Assembly (NCBI GenBank): GCA_916720285.1
Contig: CAKAQP010000020.1
Span: 1 to 20,411 of the forward strand
Origin: an uncultured Lachnoanaerobaculum sp.
Lineage (GTDB): Bacteria; Bacillota; Clostridia; Lachnospirales; Lachnospiraceae
Reading direction: 5' to 3'
Length of the DNA: 20,411 bases
Position 1 is the first letter of the stretch, and each line of letters opens with the position of its first letter. The notes beneath the pieces are model-generated. The model was not told the DNA's origin. It ran no database searches and saw only the letters and a program-made list of their open reading frames with translations. Below, in pieces: positions 1 to 7,257 of this stretch. The position numbers were made by a program, and so were the translations under genes.

Positions 1-704
1 ATGCTTTCAATAAGATGGTGGAGAAGCTTAAAACCCTGATGGAAATGATGAAGCTTGAACAAAAGCAAAAGCGTGAAGCGGAACTTTTGGTAATGCAAGA
101 GCAGATAAAACCACATTTTTTATATAATACTTTGGATATGATCGCCTGGATGGCAAGAAAACATGGGGCAGGAGATATAGTACATCTTATTGAAACCATG
201 TCCGAGTTTTTCCGTATAAGTCTTAGCAAGGGCAAGGAGATGATTCCTTTAAAAGAGGAACTTAAAATGATACAGGCGTATTTGGAAATTCAAAGTATGA
301 GATATCAGGATCTTTTTTCCTATGAGATTTTCTGCTCACCGGATATCAGAGATGAGCTTGTACTCAGAATGTGTCTTCAGCCATTGGTTGAGAACTGTTT
401 GTATCACGGTATTAAAGAATCAGACAATCCACATGCAAAAATAATGATATCTGCAGAATCGGTTAGAGGTGGTATTTGTATACAGATAAGAGATAACGGT
501 TGTGAGATGGAAGAAGTGGTCATGGAGCAGTTAAATTCTTGTTTAAAGGCAAATGACTGGGAAAACTGGAAGGGCGGATTCGGTGTAAAAAATGTAGGAA
601 GAAGGCTGTGGCACAGCTTTGCAAAGGGTAGCGGATTGCATTACTCAAAAGATGAAAACGGATATACAGTGGCAACTTTACTGATTTTAAAAGAAGATGA
701 GTAA
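1..704 (+). CDS. Sensor histidine kinase, YesM/LytS type (3' part only)
   Basis: This is the C-terminal part of a membrane sensor kinase whose 5' end lies outside the window; the frame is already open at base 3. The first visible residues (AFNKMVEKL) look like the end of a HAMP linker and are followed by a short coiled region. The His_kinase (PF06580-type) core is QIKPHFLYNTLD, with the phospho-acceptor His about 34 residues after the Met at base 15. The N-box (LVENCLYHGI) and the G-boxes (IRDNGCEME, GGFGVKNVG) form a complete HATPase_c domain. In this family the kinase autophosphorylates and passes the phosphate to a YesN-type regulator. The next gene, 18 bases downstream, is exactly such a regulator. 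The ligand-sensing part is not visible, so the signal is inferred only from the binding-protein-like gene two genes downstream. Confidence 0.93.
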   Translation, partial: AFNKMVEKLKTLMEMMKLEQKQKREAELLVMQEQIKPHFLYNTLDMIAWMARKHGAGDIVHLIETMSEFFRISLSKGKEMIPLKEELKMIQAYLEIQSMRYQDLFSYEIFCSPDIRDELVLRMCLQPLVENCLYHGIKESDNPHAKIMISAESVRGGICIQIRDNGCEMEEVVMEQLNSCLKANDWENWKGGFGVKNVGRRLWHSFAKGSGLHYSKDENGYTVATLLILKEDE

Positions 705-722
705 AACAGCCCGGAGGTGAGA

Positions 723-1433
723 ATGAAAAAAGTATTGATTGCAGATGATGAGCCTATGATCAGAGAAGGGTTGGCAGAGATGCTGATGTCCTTTGATTTC
801 GGATTAAATATTGTAGGCAAAGCAAAGAACGGAGTGGAAGCACTTAGTATGGCAAAAACTTTGGGACCCGATATTATACTGGCGGATATTTGTATGCCGA
901 GGCTTTCAGGACTGGATTTTATAAGCAAACTTCGTGAATCCGAACAAACAAAAACAGACATTATTATTATCTCCGGATTTCATGAATTTGAATATGCCAG
1001 ACAAGCTATTTCTTTAGGAGTAAGGGAATACATTTTAAAACCTGTTAAAGAAGAGGAGTTAAAATCTGTACTTGAAAGACTGCAGGTACCTTTTAAGGTG
1101 ATAAAAAAGCAAAAGAAAGGCTTTGTTGCAGATTGTCTGGAAATTTTAAAAGAGCAATATACAAACAGAGATATGGACTTAAAATATGTGGCGGAAAAGC
1201 TTTTTGTAAGTCCCGATTATCTTTCTCATAAGCTGAAAGAAGAAACGGGACTGCCTTTTACACAGTGGCTTGTAAAGCTTAGGATTCAAAGAGCTGTTGA
1301 ACTTTTAGAAACAGGAGAGTATTCCGTAAGTGCTGTTGCCGATATGGTGGGATTTGCAAACCAGCATTATTTCTCAACAGTATTTAAACAATATATGGGA
1401 AAATCACCGAAGCAATATGGAGGAGGAGTATGA
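723..1433 (+). CDS. AraC-family response regulator (YesN type)
   Basis: This is a two-domain response regulator of 236 residues. The receiver domain (about 1-120) has the acidic pair D8/D9, phospho-acceptor D55 (ILADICMP) and the conserved Lys in REYILKPVK. The C-terminal part (about 140-236) is an AraC double helix-turn-helix, with the typical signature from VSAVADMVGFANQHYFSTVFKQ to the end. A GTG six bases earlier is in frame, but the GGAGG at 713-717 overlaps it and sits 5 bases from the ATG at 723, so the ATG is chosen. The stop codon overlaps the next start (ATGA, 1430-1433), which implies translational coupling. It presumably receives phosphate from the preceding kinase and activates sugar-uptake genes. 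The target is unknown; the PTS gene downstream is the nearest candidate. Confidence 0.94.
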   Translation: MKKVLIADDEPMIREGLAEMLMSFDFGLNIVGKAKNGVEALSMAKTLGPDIILADICMPRLSGLDFISKLRESEQTKTDIIIISGFHEFEYARQAISLGVREYILKPVKEEELKSVLERLQVPFKVIKKQKKGFVADCLEILKEQYTNRDMDLKYVAEKLFVSPDYLSHKLKEETGLPFTQWLVKLRIQRAVELLETGEYSVSAVADMVGFANQHYFSTVFKQYMGKSPKQYGGGV

Positions 1434-2326
1434 GAAAGATCCTCACACGTCCCAAAGAAATGATCCTTTTAGCTTTTATACTTGTTTGTATTTTAGGATT
1501 GTTTTTATCGGAAAAATTATATGGTGAAACTTATGAAAAGGTGGAATCATACTCCTGCCTGATAGGACTTAGCTTGCCTGAGGTGGAGAATCCTTCACAT
1601 GGAGCATTGATGGAAGAGTTAAATTCTGAAATGAAGAATCGTGATATTAATATAATAATGAAGGAAGCAGGAGGAGATTTCCTGCAACAATGTAAGGATA
1701 TTAAGCAGCTGGCTGCCTATGGTGTGGATGTGATGGTCATTTCACCGATAGATTCGGAATCGGTAAGAGAGGCTATAAAGGAACTTAATATGCCGGTGAT
1801 TATCTTGGAAAATCCGAAATTTTTTGATGCAGGAAGTGTGTATATAGAGTATGACAGTGTTTGGGCCGGAAGAGCTCTAAGTCATATGATTTTGAATGAA
1901 CATTCGGAGGGGATTTTACTGCTTAGAGGCTCTGAGTATGATCCTGTAAGCAGACAAAGAGAGGCCGCATTTGTAGACAGCCTTAATAAGGAGCAGAGAG
2001 AAAGTTTGACAATACTTGAAGTCGGAAAAAACAGAGACGAGGCGGAAAGAGCCATGAAGTATTTTCTTATTTCAAATCATGATATAAAAGCGGTGGCGGG
2101 GCTGAGTGCACAGACATTATACGGTGCATATCTGGCGGCTGTAAAACTCAGAAATTTTGATATGGATTTTTACGGTATGGATAATGAAATGAGCATAAAG
2201 AAGATAAGTGACGGAGACTTTCATTGGATAGTATATAACAGCATGGCTAAGAAAATACTTGATGTGGGAGAAGAGCTGTATCTTGGAAAAGGAGTTGAAA
2301 AAAGGATTGAAATAGGTGGGTTGTAA
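1430..2326 (+). CDS. Membrane-anchored periplasmic-binding-like sugar sensor protein
   Basis: This 298-residue protein has one hydrophobic N-terminal segment (about residues 10-27) with no lipobox, so it is probably anchored outside the membrane by an uncleaved signal. The rest is a type-I periplasmic binding fold of the ribose/galactose-binding (Peripla_BP_4) kind. It starts at CLIGLSLPEVENPSHGALME and includes DVMVISPIDSESVREAI and the second-lobe segment IKAVAGLSAQTLYGAYLA. Position in a kinase-regulator-binding protein cassette, with no ABC transporter gene following, suggests a co-sensor that presents a sugar to the kinase, as described for XylFII-LytS systems. The start codon overlaps the regulator stop codon. 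The protein stops just before the last strand usual in this fold, and a family-like tail follows in frame after the TAA (see findings). Confidence 0.85.
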   Translation: MRKILTRPKEMILLAFILVCILGLFLSEKLYGETYEKVESYSCLIGLSLPEVENPSHGALMEELNSEMKNRDINIIMKEAGGDFLQQCKDIKQLAAYGVDVMVISPIDSESVREAIKELNMPVIILENPKFFDAGSVYIEYDSVWAGRALSHMILNEHSEGILLLRGSEYDPVSRQREAAFVDSLNKEQRESLTILEVGKNRDEAERAMKYFLISNHDIKAVAGLSAQTLYGAYLAAVKLRNFDMDFYGMDNEMSIKKISDGDFHWIVYNSMAKKILDVGEELYLGKGVEKRIEIGGL

Positions 2327-2386
2327 ATGTATATACCTGTAAACAAGTCTAATATAATTTTAGCGTTGATAATAGTTTACTTCTAA

Positions 2387-2421
2387 TTTGTTTTCACTAT
2401 TACAGGGAGGGTGAAAACAAA
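2387..2421. promoter_or_regulatory. Inverted repeat upstream of the PTS gene
   Basis: A perfect 11-base inverted repeat, TTTGTTTTCAC (2387-2397) and GTGAAAACAAA (2411-2421), surrounds 13 bases. No run of T follows on the plus strand, so it is a poor intrinsic terminator. It lies about 90 bases upstream of the likely PTS promoter. It could be an operator or an mRNA 3' hairpin of the sensor cassette. I see no LicT/SacT-type antiterminator (RAT) sequence here. Confidence 0.5.
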
Positions 2422-2509
2422 ATCTAAATACAAAGTGACAAAATAAATTAATAAAAATATGAAAACAATATACAAAACGGCAAGTTATATATGTGGCCAT
2501 TGTGTAAGA

Positions 2510-2538
2510 TTGCGTTACGGATTTATTTAATTTATAAT
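2510..2538 (+). promoter_or_regulatory. Likely sigma-A promoter of the PTS gene
   Basis: TTGCGT (2510-2515), a 17-base spacer and a perfect TATAAT (2533-2538) fit a vegetative promoter with a weak -35. Transcription would begin near 2545 and leave a leader of about 40 bases before the GGAGG (2577-2581). The weak -35 fits dependence on an activator, which is an inference. Confidence 0.55.
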
Positions 2539-2587
2539 GTACAAAGAAATCTATGAAAAATGATAGTTTAGAATATGGAGGATATCT

Positions 2588-4537
2588 ATGGATTATCGCA
2601 AATCAGCCACAGAAGTACTGGCGGCGATAGGAGGAAGTTCAAATATTGCTTCTGCTGCACATTGTGCTACAAGATTACGTCTTGTAATTGTTGATAACGG
2701 TAAGGTTGACAAAAAGACCATTGAAAACATTGACGGTGTAAAAGGCGTGTTTGAGGCTTCCGGACAGTTACAAATTATCTACGGTACAGGTACTGTGGAT
2801 AAGGTTTATGACGAGTTTATACATGTGGCCGGAATATCCGGAGCTACAAAAGAGGAGGCTAAGGCGGCTGCTGCAGCCAATACAAATATATTTCAGAGAT
2901 TTATAAAGACTCTTGGAGATATTTTTGTTCCGATAATACCTGCAATCGTTGCTTCAGGATTTTTAATGGGAATCATGAATGCATTGGACTTCATGGTGGC
3001 TAACGGATTTTTAAATATTGATACATCGTCATCAATATATGTGTTTGCAAATCTGTTCTCCAATATTGCCTACATATTCCTGCCTATACTTATAGGATAT
3101 TCGGCAGCAGGAGTATTTGGTGGAAATCAGTACCTCGGTGCGGTTATCGGTATGATAATGATTCATCCGAATCTTACAAACGCATGGAATGTGGCAACAG
3201 CTACAGATATAGCAACTCAAAGTGTATTTTTCGGTCTTTGGAAAATCAAGATGGTAGGATACCAAGGACATGTTATTCCGATTATGATATCGGTGTGGGT
3301 AATGTGTCAGATAGAGAAGAGACTTCACAAAGTGGTACCTGCAATGTTTGATTTGTTTGTAACACCTCTTGTTTCGGTATTTGCAACAGGTTATCTTGCA
3401 CTTGCAGCTATCGGACCGGTATTTGTGTTTGTTGAGAACGGATTTTTAAATGCGGTGCAGCTCCTTATAGCAATACCTCTTGGCATAGGTTCATTTATAA
3501 TGGGTGCTTTGTATGCTCCTACAGTTGTTATGGGTATTCATCATATGTATACCATTATAGACCTTGGACAGATTGCAAAATATGGTGTAACTTACTGGTT
3601 ACCTCTTGCATCTGCAGCCAATATAGCACAGGGCGGTGCTTGCCTTGCAATAGCTGTTAAGTCAAAGGATCCTAAGATAAAGAGCCTTTGTTTCCCTTCA
3701 TCACTTTCAGCATTTATGGGCATAACAGAACCTGCAATATTCGGTGTTAACCTTAGATTTTTCAGACCTTTCCTCGCAGGATGCCTAGGTGGTGCTGTGG
3801 GTGCCATGTTTGTTTCCATTATTAAACTTGGAGCAACGGGAACAGGTGTTACCGGTATATTCGGAATTTTACTTACACTCTCAAATCCTGTAGGATATAT
3901 ACTGATGTTTATTATATCAATGGCGGTTGCATTTGCGGCAAGCTGGGTACTTACTCCGTCAAGCCTGATAGATGCAAATCTTGCTACTGAACCTGTGGAA
4001 GAGAATAAGAATGCCAAAGCTCTCGGAAATGTAAATTCTGCAGAGGTTGATAAAGGAGTAAGGGTAGAGATTAAGAAGGATGAAAATGCACCTGTAGATG
4101 TGGGTTCTCCGCTTAGCGGAAAGATAGTTTCTATGGAAGAGACCAAGGATGAGACTTTTATAGCCGGAATACTTGGAAAGGGAATATGTATTATACCTGA
4201 CGGTGATACCGTATATGCTCCTGATGACGGTACTGTAATCGCTCTTATGGGACATGCTGTAGGTATGAAGCTTGATAACGGAGTGGAGCTTATAGTGCAT
4301 GTAGGTGTAAATACGGTGGAACTTGGCGGAAAGCATTTTGAAGCATTGGTTGCAAACGGAGATAAGATAAAGAAGGGTCAGGCCCTTATGAAGTTTGACT
4401 CCAAGGCAATTTCAGAGGCCGGATATCTTATGACAACTCCGGTACTTGTAACAAACAGCTTTGAATACAGTGATGTAACTTGCGCTCCTCTTGGAGATGT
4501 GTCGGTAGGTGATAAAGTGTTGACTGCCGTAAAATAA
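2588..4537 (+). CDS. PTS glucose-family enzyme IIBCA, sucrose/alpha-glucoside type
   Basis: This is a complete 649-residue PTS permease that imports a sugar and phosphorylates it. The IIB domain comes first (about 1-80), with phospho-acceptor Cys26 in AAHCATRLRL. The IIC membrane domain follows (about 105-460), with motifs such as FGGNQYLGAVIGMIMIHPN and SLSAFMGITEPAIFGVNLRF. A charged linker then leads to the IIA domain (about 495-649), where His556 and His571 (ELIVHVGVNTVEL) are the two conserved histidines. The IIC sequence most resembles the sucrose (ScrA) branch of the glucose/sucrose/beta-glucoside superfamily. Trehalose or another alpha-glucoside cannot be excluded from sequence alone. 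No phospho-sugar hydrolase is adjacent. GGAGG at 2577-2581 supports the start, and a strong terminator follows the gene. Confidence 0.93.
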   Translation: MDYRKSATEVLAAIGGSSNIASAAHCATRLRLVIVDNGKVDKKTIENIDGVKGVFEASGQLQIIYGTGTVDKVYDEFIHVAGISGATKEEAKAAAAANTNIFQRFIKTLGDIFVPIIPAIVASGFLMGIMNALDFMVANGFLNIDTSSSIYVFANLFSNIAYIFLPILIGYSAAGVFGGNQYLGAVIGMIMIHPNLTNAWNVATATDIATQSVFFGLWKIKMVGYQGHVIPIMISVWVMCQIEKRLHKVVPAMFDLFVTPLVSVFATGYLALAAIGPVFVFVENGFLNAVQLLIAIPLGIGSFIMGALYAPTVVMGIHHMYTIIDLGQIAKYGVTYWLPLASAANIAQGGACLAIAVKSKDPKIKSLCFPSSLSAFMGITEPAIFGVNLRFFRPFLAGCLGGAVGAMFVSIIKLGATGTGVTGIFGILLTLSNPVGYILMFIISMAVAFAASWVLTPSSLIDANLATEPVEENKNAKALGNVNSAEVDKGVRVEIKKDENAPVDVGSPLSGKIVSMEETKDETFIAGILGKGICIIPDGDTVYAPDDGTVIALMGHAVGMKLDNGVELIVHVGVNTVELGGKHFEALVANGDKIKKGQALMKFDSKAISEAGYLMTTPVLVTNSFEYSDVTCAPLGDVSVGDKVLTAVK

Positions 4538-4546
4538 TATATCAAG

Positions 4547-4584
4547 AAAACAACCCCAGACCGAAAATCTGAGGTTGTTTTTTT
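4547..4584. terminator. Intrinsic terminator, probably bidirectional
   Basis: The left arm at 4547-4560 (ending CAACCCCAGA) pairs with the right arm at 4568-4581 (beginning TCTGAGGTTG) with one internal C-A mismatch and a 7-base loop. T residues 4578-4584 follow on the plus strand. The stop codon of the convergent gene (4583-4585) overlaps the T-run. Read on the minus strand, the stem is followed by TTTTC, so it may serve both genes. Confidence 0.9.
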
Positions 4585-5071
4585 ACATAAACGCTCTTGG
4601 AGCTACACGCTTTATCATATCCAGCATATGATCATCCGGGGTGACAAACAGCAAAATGTTCTCACCGTTATTCGGGAAGATAAGACAATAAGAAGATGTT
4701 ATATCTCCTGTGGAGTAGTCTGTTTTCTTGCCGTTTCTTTGACCGTTCATCTTAGGTGATGAAGTAGGGAAAGCGGTTTCCAATGTCTTTAAATCCACAT
4801 TGAGTACATTCTTTCTCTTTGTCTTATTGTATATAGCGTCAATAGTCAGATCCGCATTCAATAAAGAATATTCATATTCTACAGATATTCTCGGATAAAC
4901 CATATAATAAAATACAAAACCGAGTCCTACTGCAAGAATTACGGCATACTGTATGTAGAGTGAGAGTATAAGAAAGAATACTATTGCTACAATATTGATT
5001 GCAGAGAGTATAACGGCATTTGTATCGGGTTTATTCTTTTTTATAAGTAATTCATAAAATGTATCATTCAT
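4583..5071 (-). CDS. Small membrane protein, DUF6106-like
   Basis: This 162-residue protein has a short cytoplasmic N-terminus (MNDTFYELLIKKNKP) and two adjacent hydrophobic helices (about 18-40 and 42-60). A soluble C-terminal part follows, with the segment EYEYSLLNADLTIDAIYNKT and the ending MIKRVAPRAFM. This layout, including the EYEY...LTID strand pair and the terminal VAP-R motif, matches from memory a family of unknown function common in Lachnospiraceae (DUF6106). The C-terminal part may be a PH-like beta sandwich, which is a guess. It overlaps the end of the upstream PucR-type regulator gene by 8 bases and has an AAGGTG ribosome site inside it, so the two are co-transcribed. I cannot name a function. 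Confidence 0.8.
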   Translation of the reverse strand: MNDTFYELLIKKNKPDTNAVILSAINIVAIVFFLILSLYIQYAVILAVGLGFVFYYMVYPRISVEYEYSLLNADLTIDAIYNKTKRKNVLNVDLKTLETAFPTSSPKMNGQRNGKKTDYSTGDITSSYCLIFPNNGENILLFVTPDDHMLDMIKRVAPRAFM

Positions 5072-5918
5072 TGTTTTTCACCTTCAAAAAATTTGTAATA
5101 AGCATCGCGGTATTAAATATATTTGCACCCTCAAAGGTCTTTATATCAATACCGTACTTTTTTTCTATTTGCTCTATTCTGTAAACAAGAGTATTTCTAT
5201 GCATATGCATATATCTTGCGGTTTCGGCAATGCTCAGATTATGACGGATAAAAGTATTCACAAGCTGCATGGTATCATCATCTATTGCTTCACCGATATG
5301 ATTTTTTAAAAATTTTTCACATACAGATTTCGGAATATTATAAATCAGCTCACCGGCTCCAAGATCACCCGGACCGATTATTTTTCTATCGGAATAAAAG
5401 ATTTGGCTTATAGTCAGGGCCTGACTGAGCTCTGAATATTCCTTTGTCAAAAGAGATAAATCGGTAAATATATCACTGTATGCAATATATGCTCCTGTCA
5501 TGCCTTCCGTCTCTATAACATCTATAAGCGGATGTGCAATATTGTCTTCACCAAGATATAGAAAGCATATATGAGTGGAATCGGTAATACAAAGATATTC
5601 CGAACTCTTTCCCGGATAGAGAGAGGTGATTATCTTTGTAATACTATCATCTACTTTTGTCGGAACATATATAAGATAAAGGCGCATTTTGGTTTCAGGC
5701 TTTATACCAAGCGCCTTGACGGCATTTACCTGTTCCTTGTAAGGGTAAAATCCGCTAAGTATATTCAAAAGAAGATTTGCGCTTGAATATTTTTCCTTGT
5801 ATGCAGTGGAAAGTTTTTTTAAATCTATAAGATCTATTTCATCTTCATTTTCAATACTAAGTTTTATTCCCGTCAATTTATATATTTTATTTAATTCGTT
5901 TTTAAAGTCATTATTCAT
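5064..5918 (-). CDS. PucR/CdaR-type helix-turn-helix transcriptional regulator
   Basis: This 284-residue protein ends in a PucR-type C-terminal helix-turn-helix (HTH_30; about residues 218-270), with the signature HNLSIAETARYMHMHRNTLVYRIEQIEKKYG. The middle part (about 85-200) is compatible with the GGDEF-like fold found in CdaR/PucR regulators, but no recognisable ligand-binding domain precedes it. Family members activate genes for sugar-acid, purine or other metabolite use; the target here is unknown. It is followed by the DUF6106-like gene with an 8-base overlap. No Shine-Dalgarno sequence is seen before the ATG. Instead, a consensus promoter ends 6 bases upstream, which suggests a leaderless transcript (see findings). 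Confidence 0.87.
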   Translation of the reverse strand: MNNDFKNELNKIYKLTGIKLSIENEDEIDLIDLKKLSTAYKEKYSSANLLLNILSGFYPYKEQVNAVKALGIKPETKMRLYLIYVPTKVDDSITKIITSLYPGKSSEYLCITDSTHICFLYLGEDNIAHPLIDVIETEGMTGAYIAYSDIFTDLSLLTKEYSELSQALTISQIFYSDRKIIGPGDLGAGELIYNIPKSVCEKFLKNHIGEAIDDDTMQLVNTFIRHNLSIAETARYMHMHRNTLVYRIEQIEKKYGIDIKTFEGANIFNTAMLITNFLKVKNNE

Positions 5919-5924
5919 GACTAT

Positions 5925-5953
5925 ATTATAGCTTTAAATAATGACTTGGTCAA
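5925..5953 (-). promoter_or_regulatory. Consensus promoter directly before the pucR-type gene
   Basis: On the minus strand, TTGACC (5953-5948), a 17-base spacer and TATAAT (5930-5925) match the sigma-A consensus at 11 of 12 positions. Only 6 bases separate the -10 box from the ATG at 5918, so transcription should begin at or next to the start codon. Confidence 0.75.
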
Positions 5954-5962
5954 AAGCTTTTG
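5951..5962. promoter_or_regulatory. Perfect palindrome overlapping the -35 box
   Basis: CAAAAGCTTTTG is a perfect 12-base palindrome. It covers half of the -35 hexamer of the pucR-type promoter and is flanked by a further ATGAC (5941-5945) and GTCAT (5962-5966) repeat. This is a plausible repressor or autoregulatory site; the factor that binds is not known. Confidence 0.45.
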
Positions 5963-5976
5963 TCATAATAAAATAA

Positions 5977-5997
5977 AGGGGTAATAATACCCCCTTA
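5977..5997 (-). terminator. Intrinsic terminator of the msmK-type gene
   Basis: Read on the minus strand, AAGGGGGTA and TACCCCTT pair around a very short loop with one bulged G. The stem is followed by ATTTTATTAT. It lies just after the ABC ATPase stop codon and separates that gene from the PucR-type promoter. Confidence 0.75.
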
Positions 5998-6010
5998 TCA
6001 TAAAAACAAA

Positions 6011-7123
6011 TTAGTTTGTAATTGTAAGCTCTGTTTCCTTATCAAAGATATGAACCTTTTCCATATCAAGAGCGAACTTAGCGTGATCACCTGTTCTAAG
6101 ATTTGTTCTTGGATTTACTCTTGCTGTCATCTGGAAGCCTTCTACATCAAAGTATAAGAATACTTCTGCACCTAAGAGCTCATAAACTTTGATATCAGAC
6201 TCGATAACGCTGTCAGGTGAGCTGTTGATAAAGAGCTCTGAATCATGCATATCCTCAGGACGAATACCTACTACTACAGTCTTACCGTTGTAAGAACCGT
6301 CCTTGAACTTAGCAATCTTTGAGATAGGAAGCTTAAGTGTATTTGCTCCAACCTTTAAGAATACATCATCACCCTTGTTCTCAACTACAGCATCCATGAA
6401 GTTCATCTGTGGTGAACCGATGAATCCTGCAACGAAGAGATTGTGAGGAGCATTATAAAGATTTGCAGGAGAATCAACCTGCTGAACAATACCGTCCTTC
6501 ATAACTACAATTCTTGTACCGAGTGTCATAGCCTCTGTCTGGTCATGAGTAACGTAGATGATAGTAGCACCGAGTCTCTGATGAAGCTTTGAAATCTCGA
6601 TACGCATCTGTACTCTAAGTTTTGCATCAAGGTTTGAAAGAGGCTCATCCATAAGGAATACCTTAGGATTACGAACGATAGCACGTCCCATCGCAACTCT
6701 CTGTCTCTGACCGCCTGAAAGAGCCTTCGGCTTTCTGTCAAGGAGCTTCTCAAGGTCAAGTATTCTTGCAGCTTCACGAACAAGTCTGTCTATTTCATCT
6801 TTAGGTCTCTTACGAAGCTTAAGTCCGAATGCCATATTGTCATATACAGACATATGTGGATAAAGAGCATAGTTCTGGAAAACCATGGCGATATCTCTGT
6901 CCTTAGGCTCAACATCGTTAACGACTTTACCGTCAATCTCAAGTGTACCGCCTGAGATATCCTCAAGTCCTGCGATCATACGAAGTGTTGTAGACTTACC
7001 GCAACCTGAAGGTCCTACAAAGATGATGAACTCTTTGTCTGCTATTTCAAGGTTGAAATCCTGAACAGCCTTAAAACCGTTAGGATAAACTTTTTCAATA
7101 TTCTTTAATGATAAACTAGCCAT
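6011..7123 (-). CDS. msmK: Sugar ABC transporter ATP-binding protein (MsmK/UgpC type)
   Basis: This is a cytoplasmic ATPase of 370 residues that powers CUT1-class sugar importers. It has Walker A GPSGCGKST (37-45), Q-loop Gln83, ABC signature LSGGQ (135-139), Walker B VFLMDE (155-160) and switch His193 in YVTHDQTEAMTLG. The C-terminal third (about 240-365) is the OB/TOBE regulatory domain typical of MsmK, MalK and UgpC. Length and domain order are normal. AGGAGG at 7133-7128 sets the start. The gene stands alone with its own promoter and terminator, divergent from the glucosidase-transporter cluster, which has no ATPase of its own. In Gram-positive bacteria MsmK-type ATPases commonly serve several importers, so it probably energises the permeases at 10567-12464 and possibly others elsewhere. 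Confidence 0.96.
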   Translation of the reverse strand: MASLSLKNIEKVYPNGFKAVQDFNLEIADKEFIIFVGPSGCGKSTTLRMIAGLEDISGGTLEIDGKVVNDVEPKDRDIAMVFQNYALYPHMSVYDNMAFGLKLRKRPKDEIDRLVREAARILDLEKLLDRKPKALSGGQRQRVAMGRAIVRNPKVFLMDEPLSNLDAKLRVQMRIEISKLHQRLGATIIYVTHDQTEAMTLGTRIVVMKDGIVQQVDSPANLYNAPHNLFVAGFIGSPQMNFMDAVVENKGDDVFLKVGANTLKLPISKIAKFKDGSYNGKTVVVGIRPEDMHDSELFINSSPDSVIESDIKVYELLGAEVFLYFDVEGFQMTARVNPRTNLRTGDHAKFALDMEKVHIFDKETELTITN

Positions 7124-7159
7124 ATTGCCTCCTAAAATTTATACGAATTTTATGTTTCA

Positions 7160-7188
7160 AGTATATAAAATAAAGTGTAGGCTTTCAA
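7160..7188 (-). promoter_or_regulatory. Likely promoter of the msmK-type gene
   Basis: On the minus strand, TTGAAA (7188-7183), 17 bases and TATACT (7165-7160) match 10 of 12 consensus positions. This gives a leader of roughly 30 bases before the ATG at 7123. Confidence 0.65.
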
Positions 7189-7257
7189 TCGCATGCATGA
7201 CCAAAAATATATACCTTCTTTCGTCAAAATAACGAAGTGAGAAAGTGCCATATATGA

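Noticed and set aside
641..961. Minus-strand open frame opposite the kinase-regulator junction
   Set aside because: It overlaps two well-supported genes on the other strand, has no ribosome site and resembles no known protein.
2406..2446. Possible leader peptide from the GTG at 2411 after GGGAGG in the hairpin loop
   Set aside because: The putative ribosome site abuts the GTG with no spacer, and the reading frame is about 11 codons with no recognisable control-codon pattern.
2461..2520. Possible catabolite-repression (cre) site before the PTS gene
   Set aside because: The best stretch (TGAAAACAATATAC-like, around 2459-2473) lacks the central CG and has other mismatches to the cre consensus.
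3592..4146. 184-codon minus-strand open frame inside the PTS gene
   Set aside because: It is antisense to the IIC/IIA coding region, its composition is a shadow of that gene, and no ribosome site or family features are seen.
7192..7236. CATGCATG palindrome and a short TTCGT/ACGAA inverted repeat in the divergent spacer
   Set aside because: Both are short and unlike known MalR/LacI-type operators. They may be chance, so they are not listed as features.
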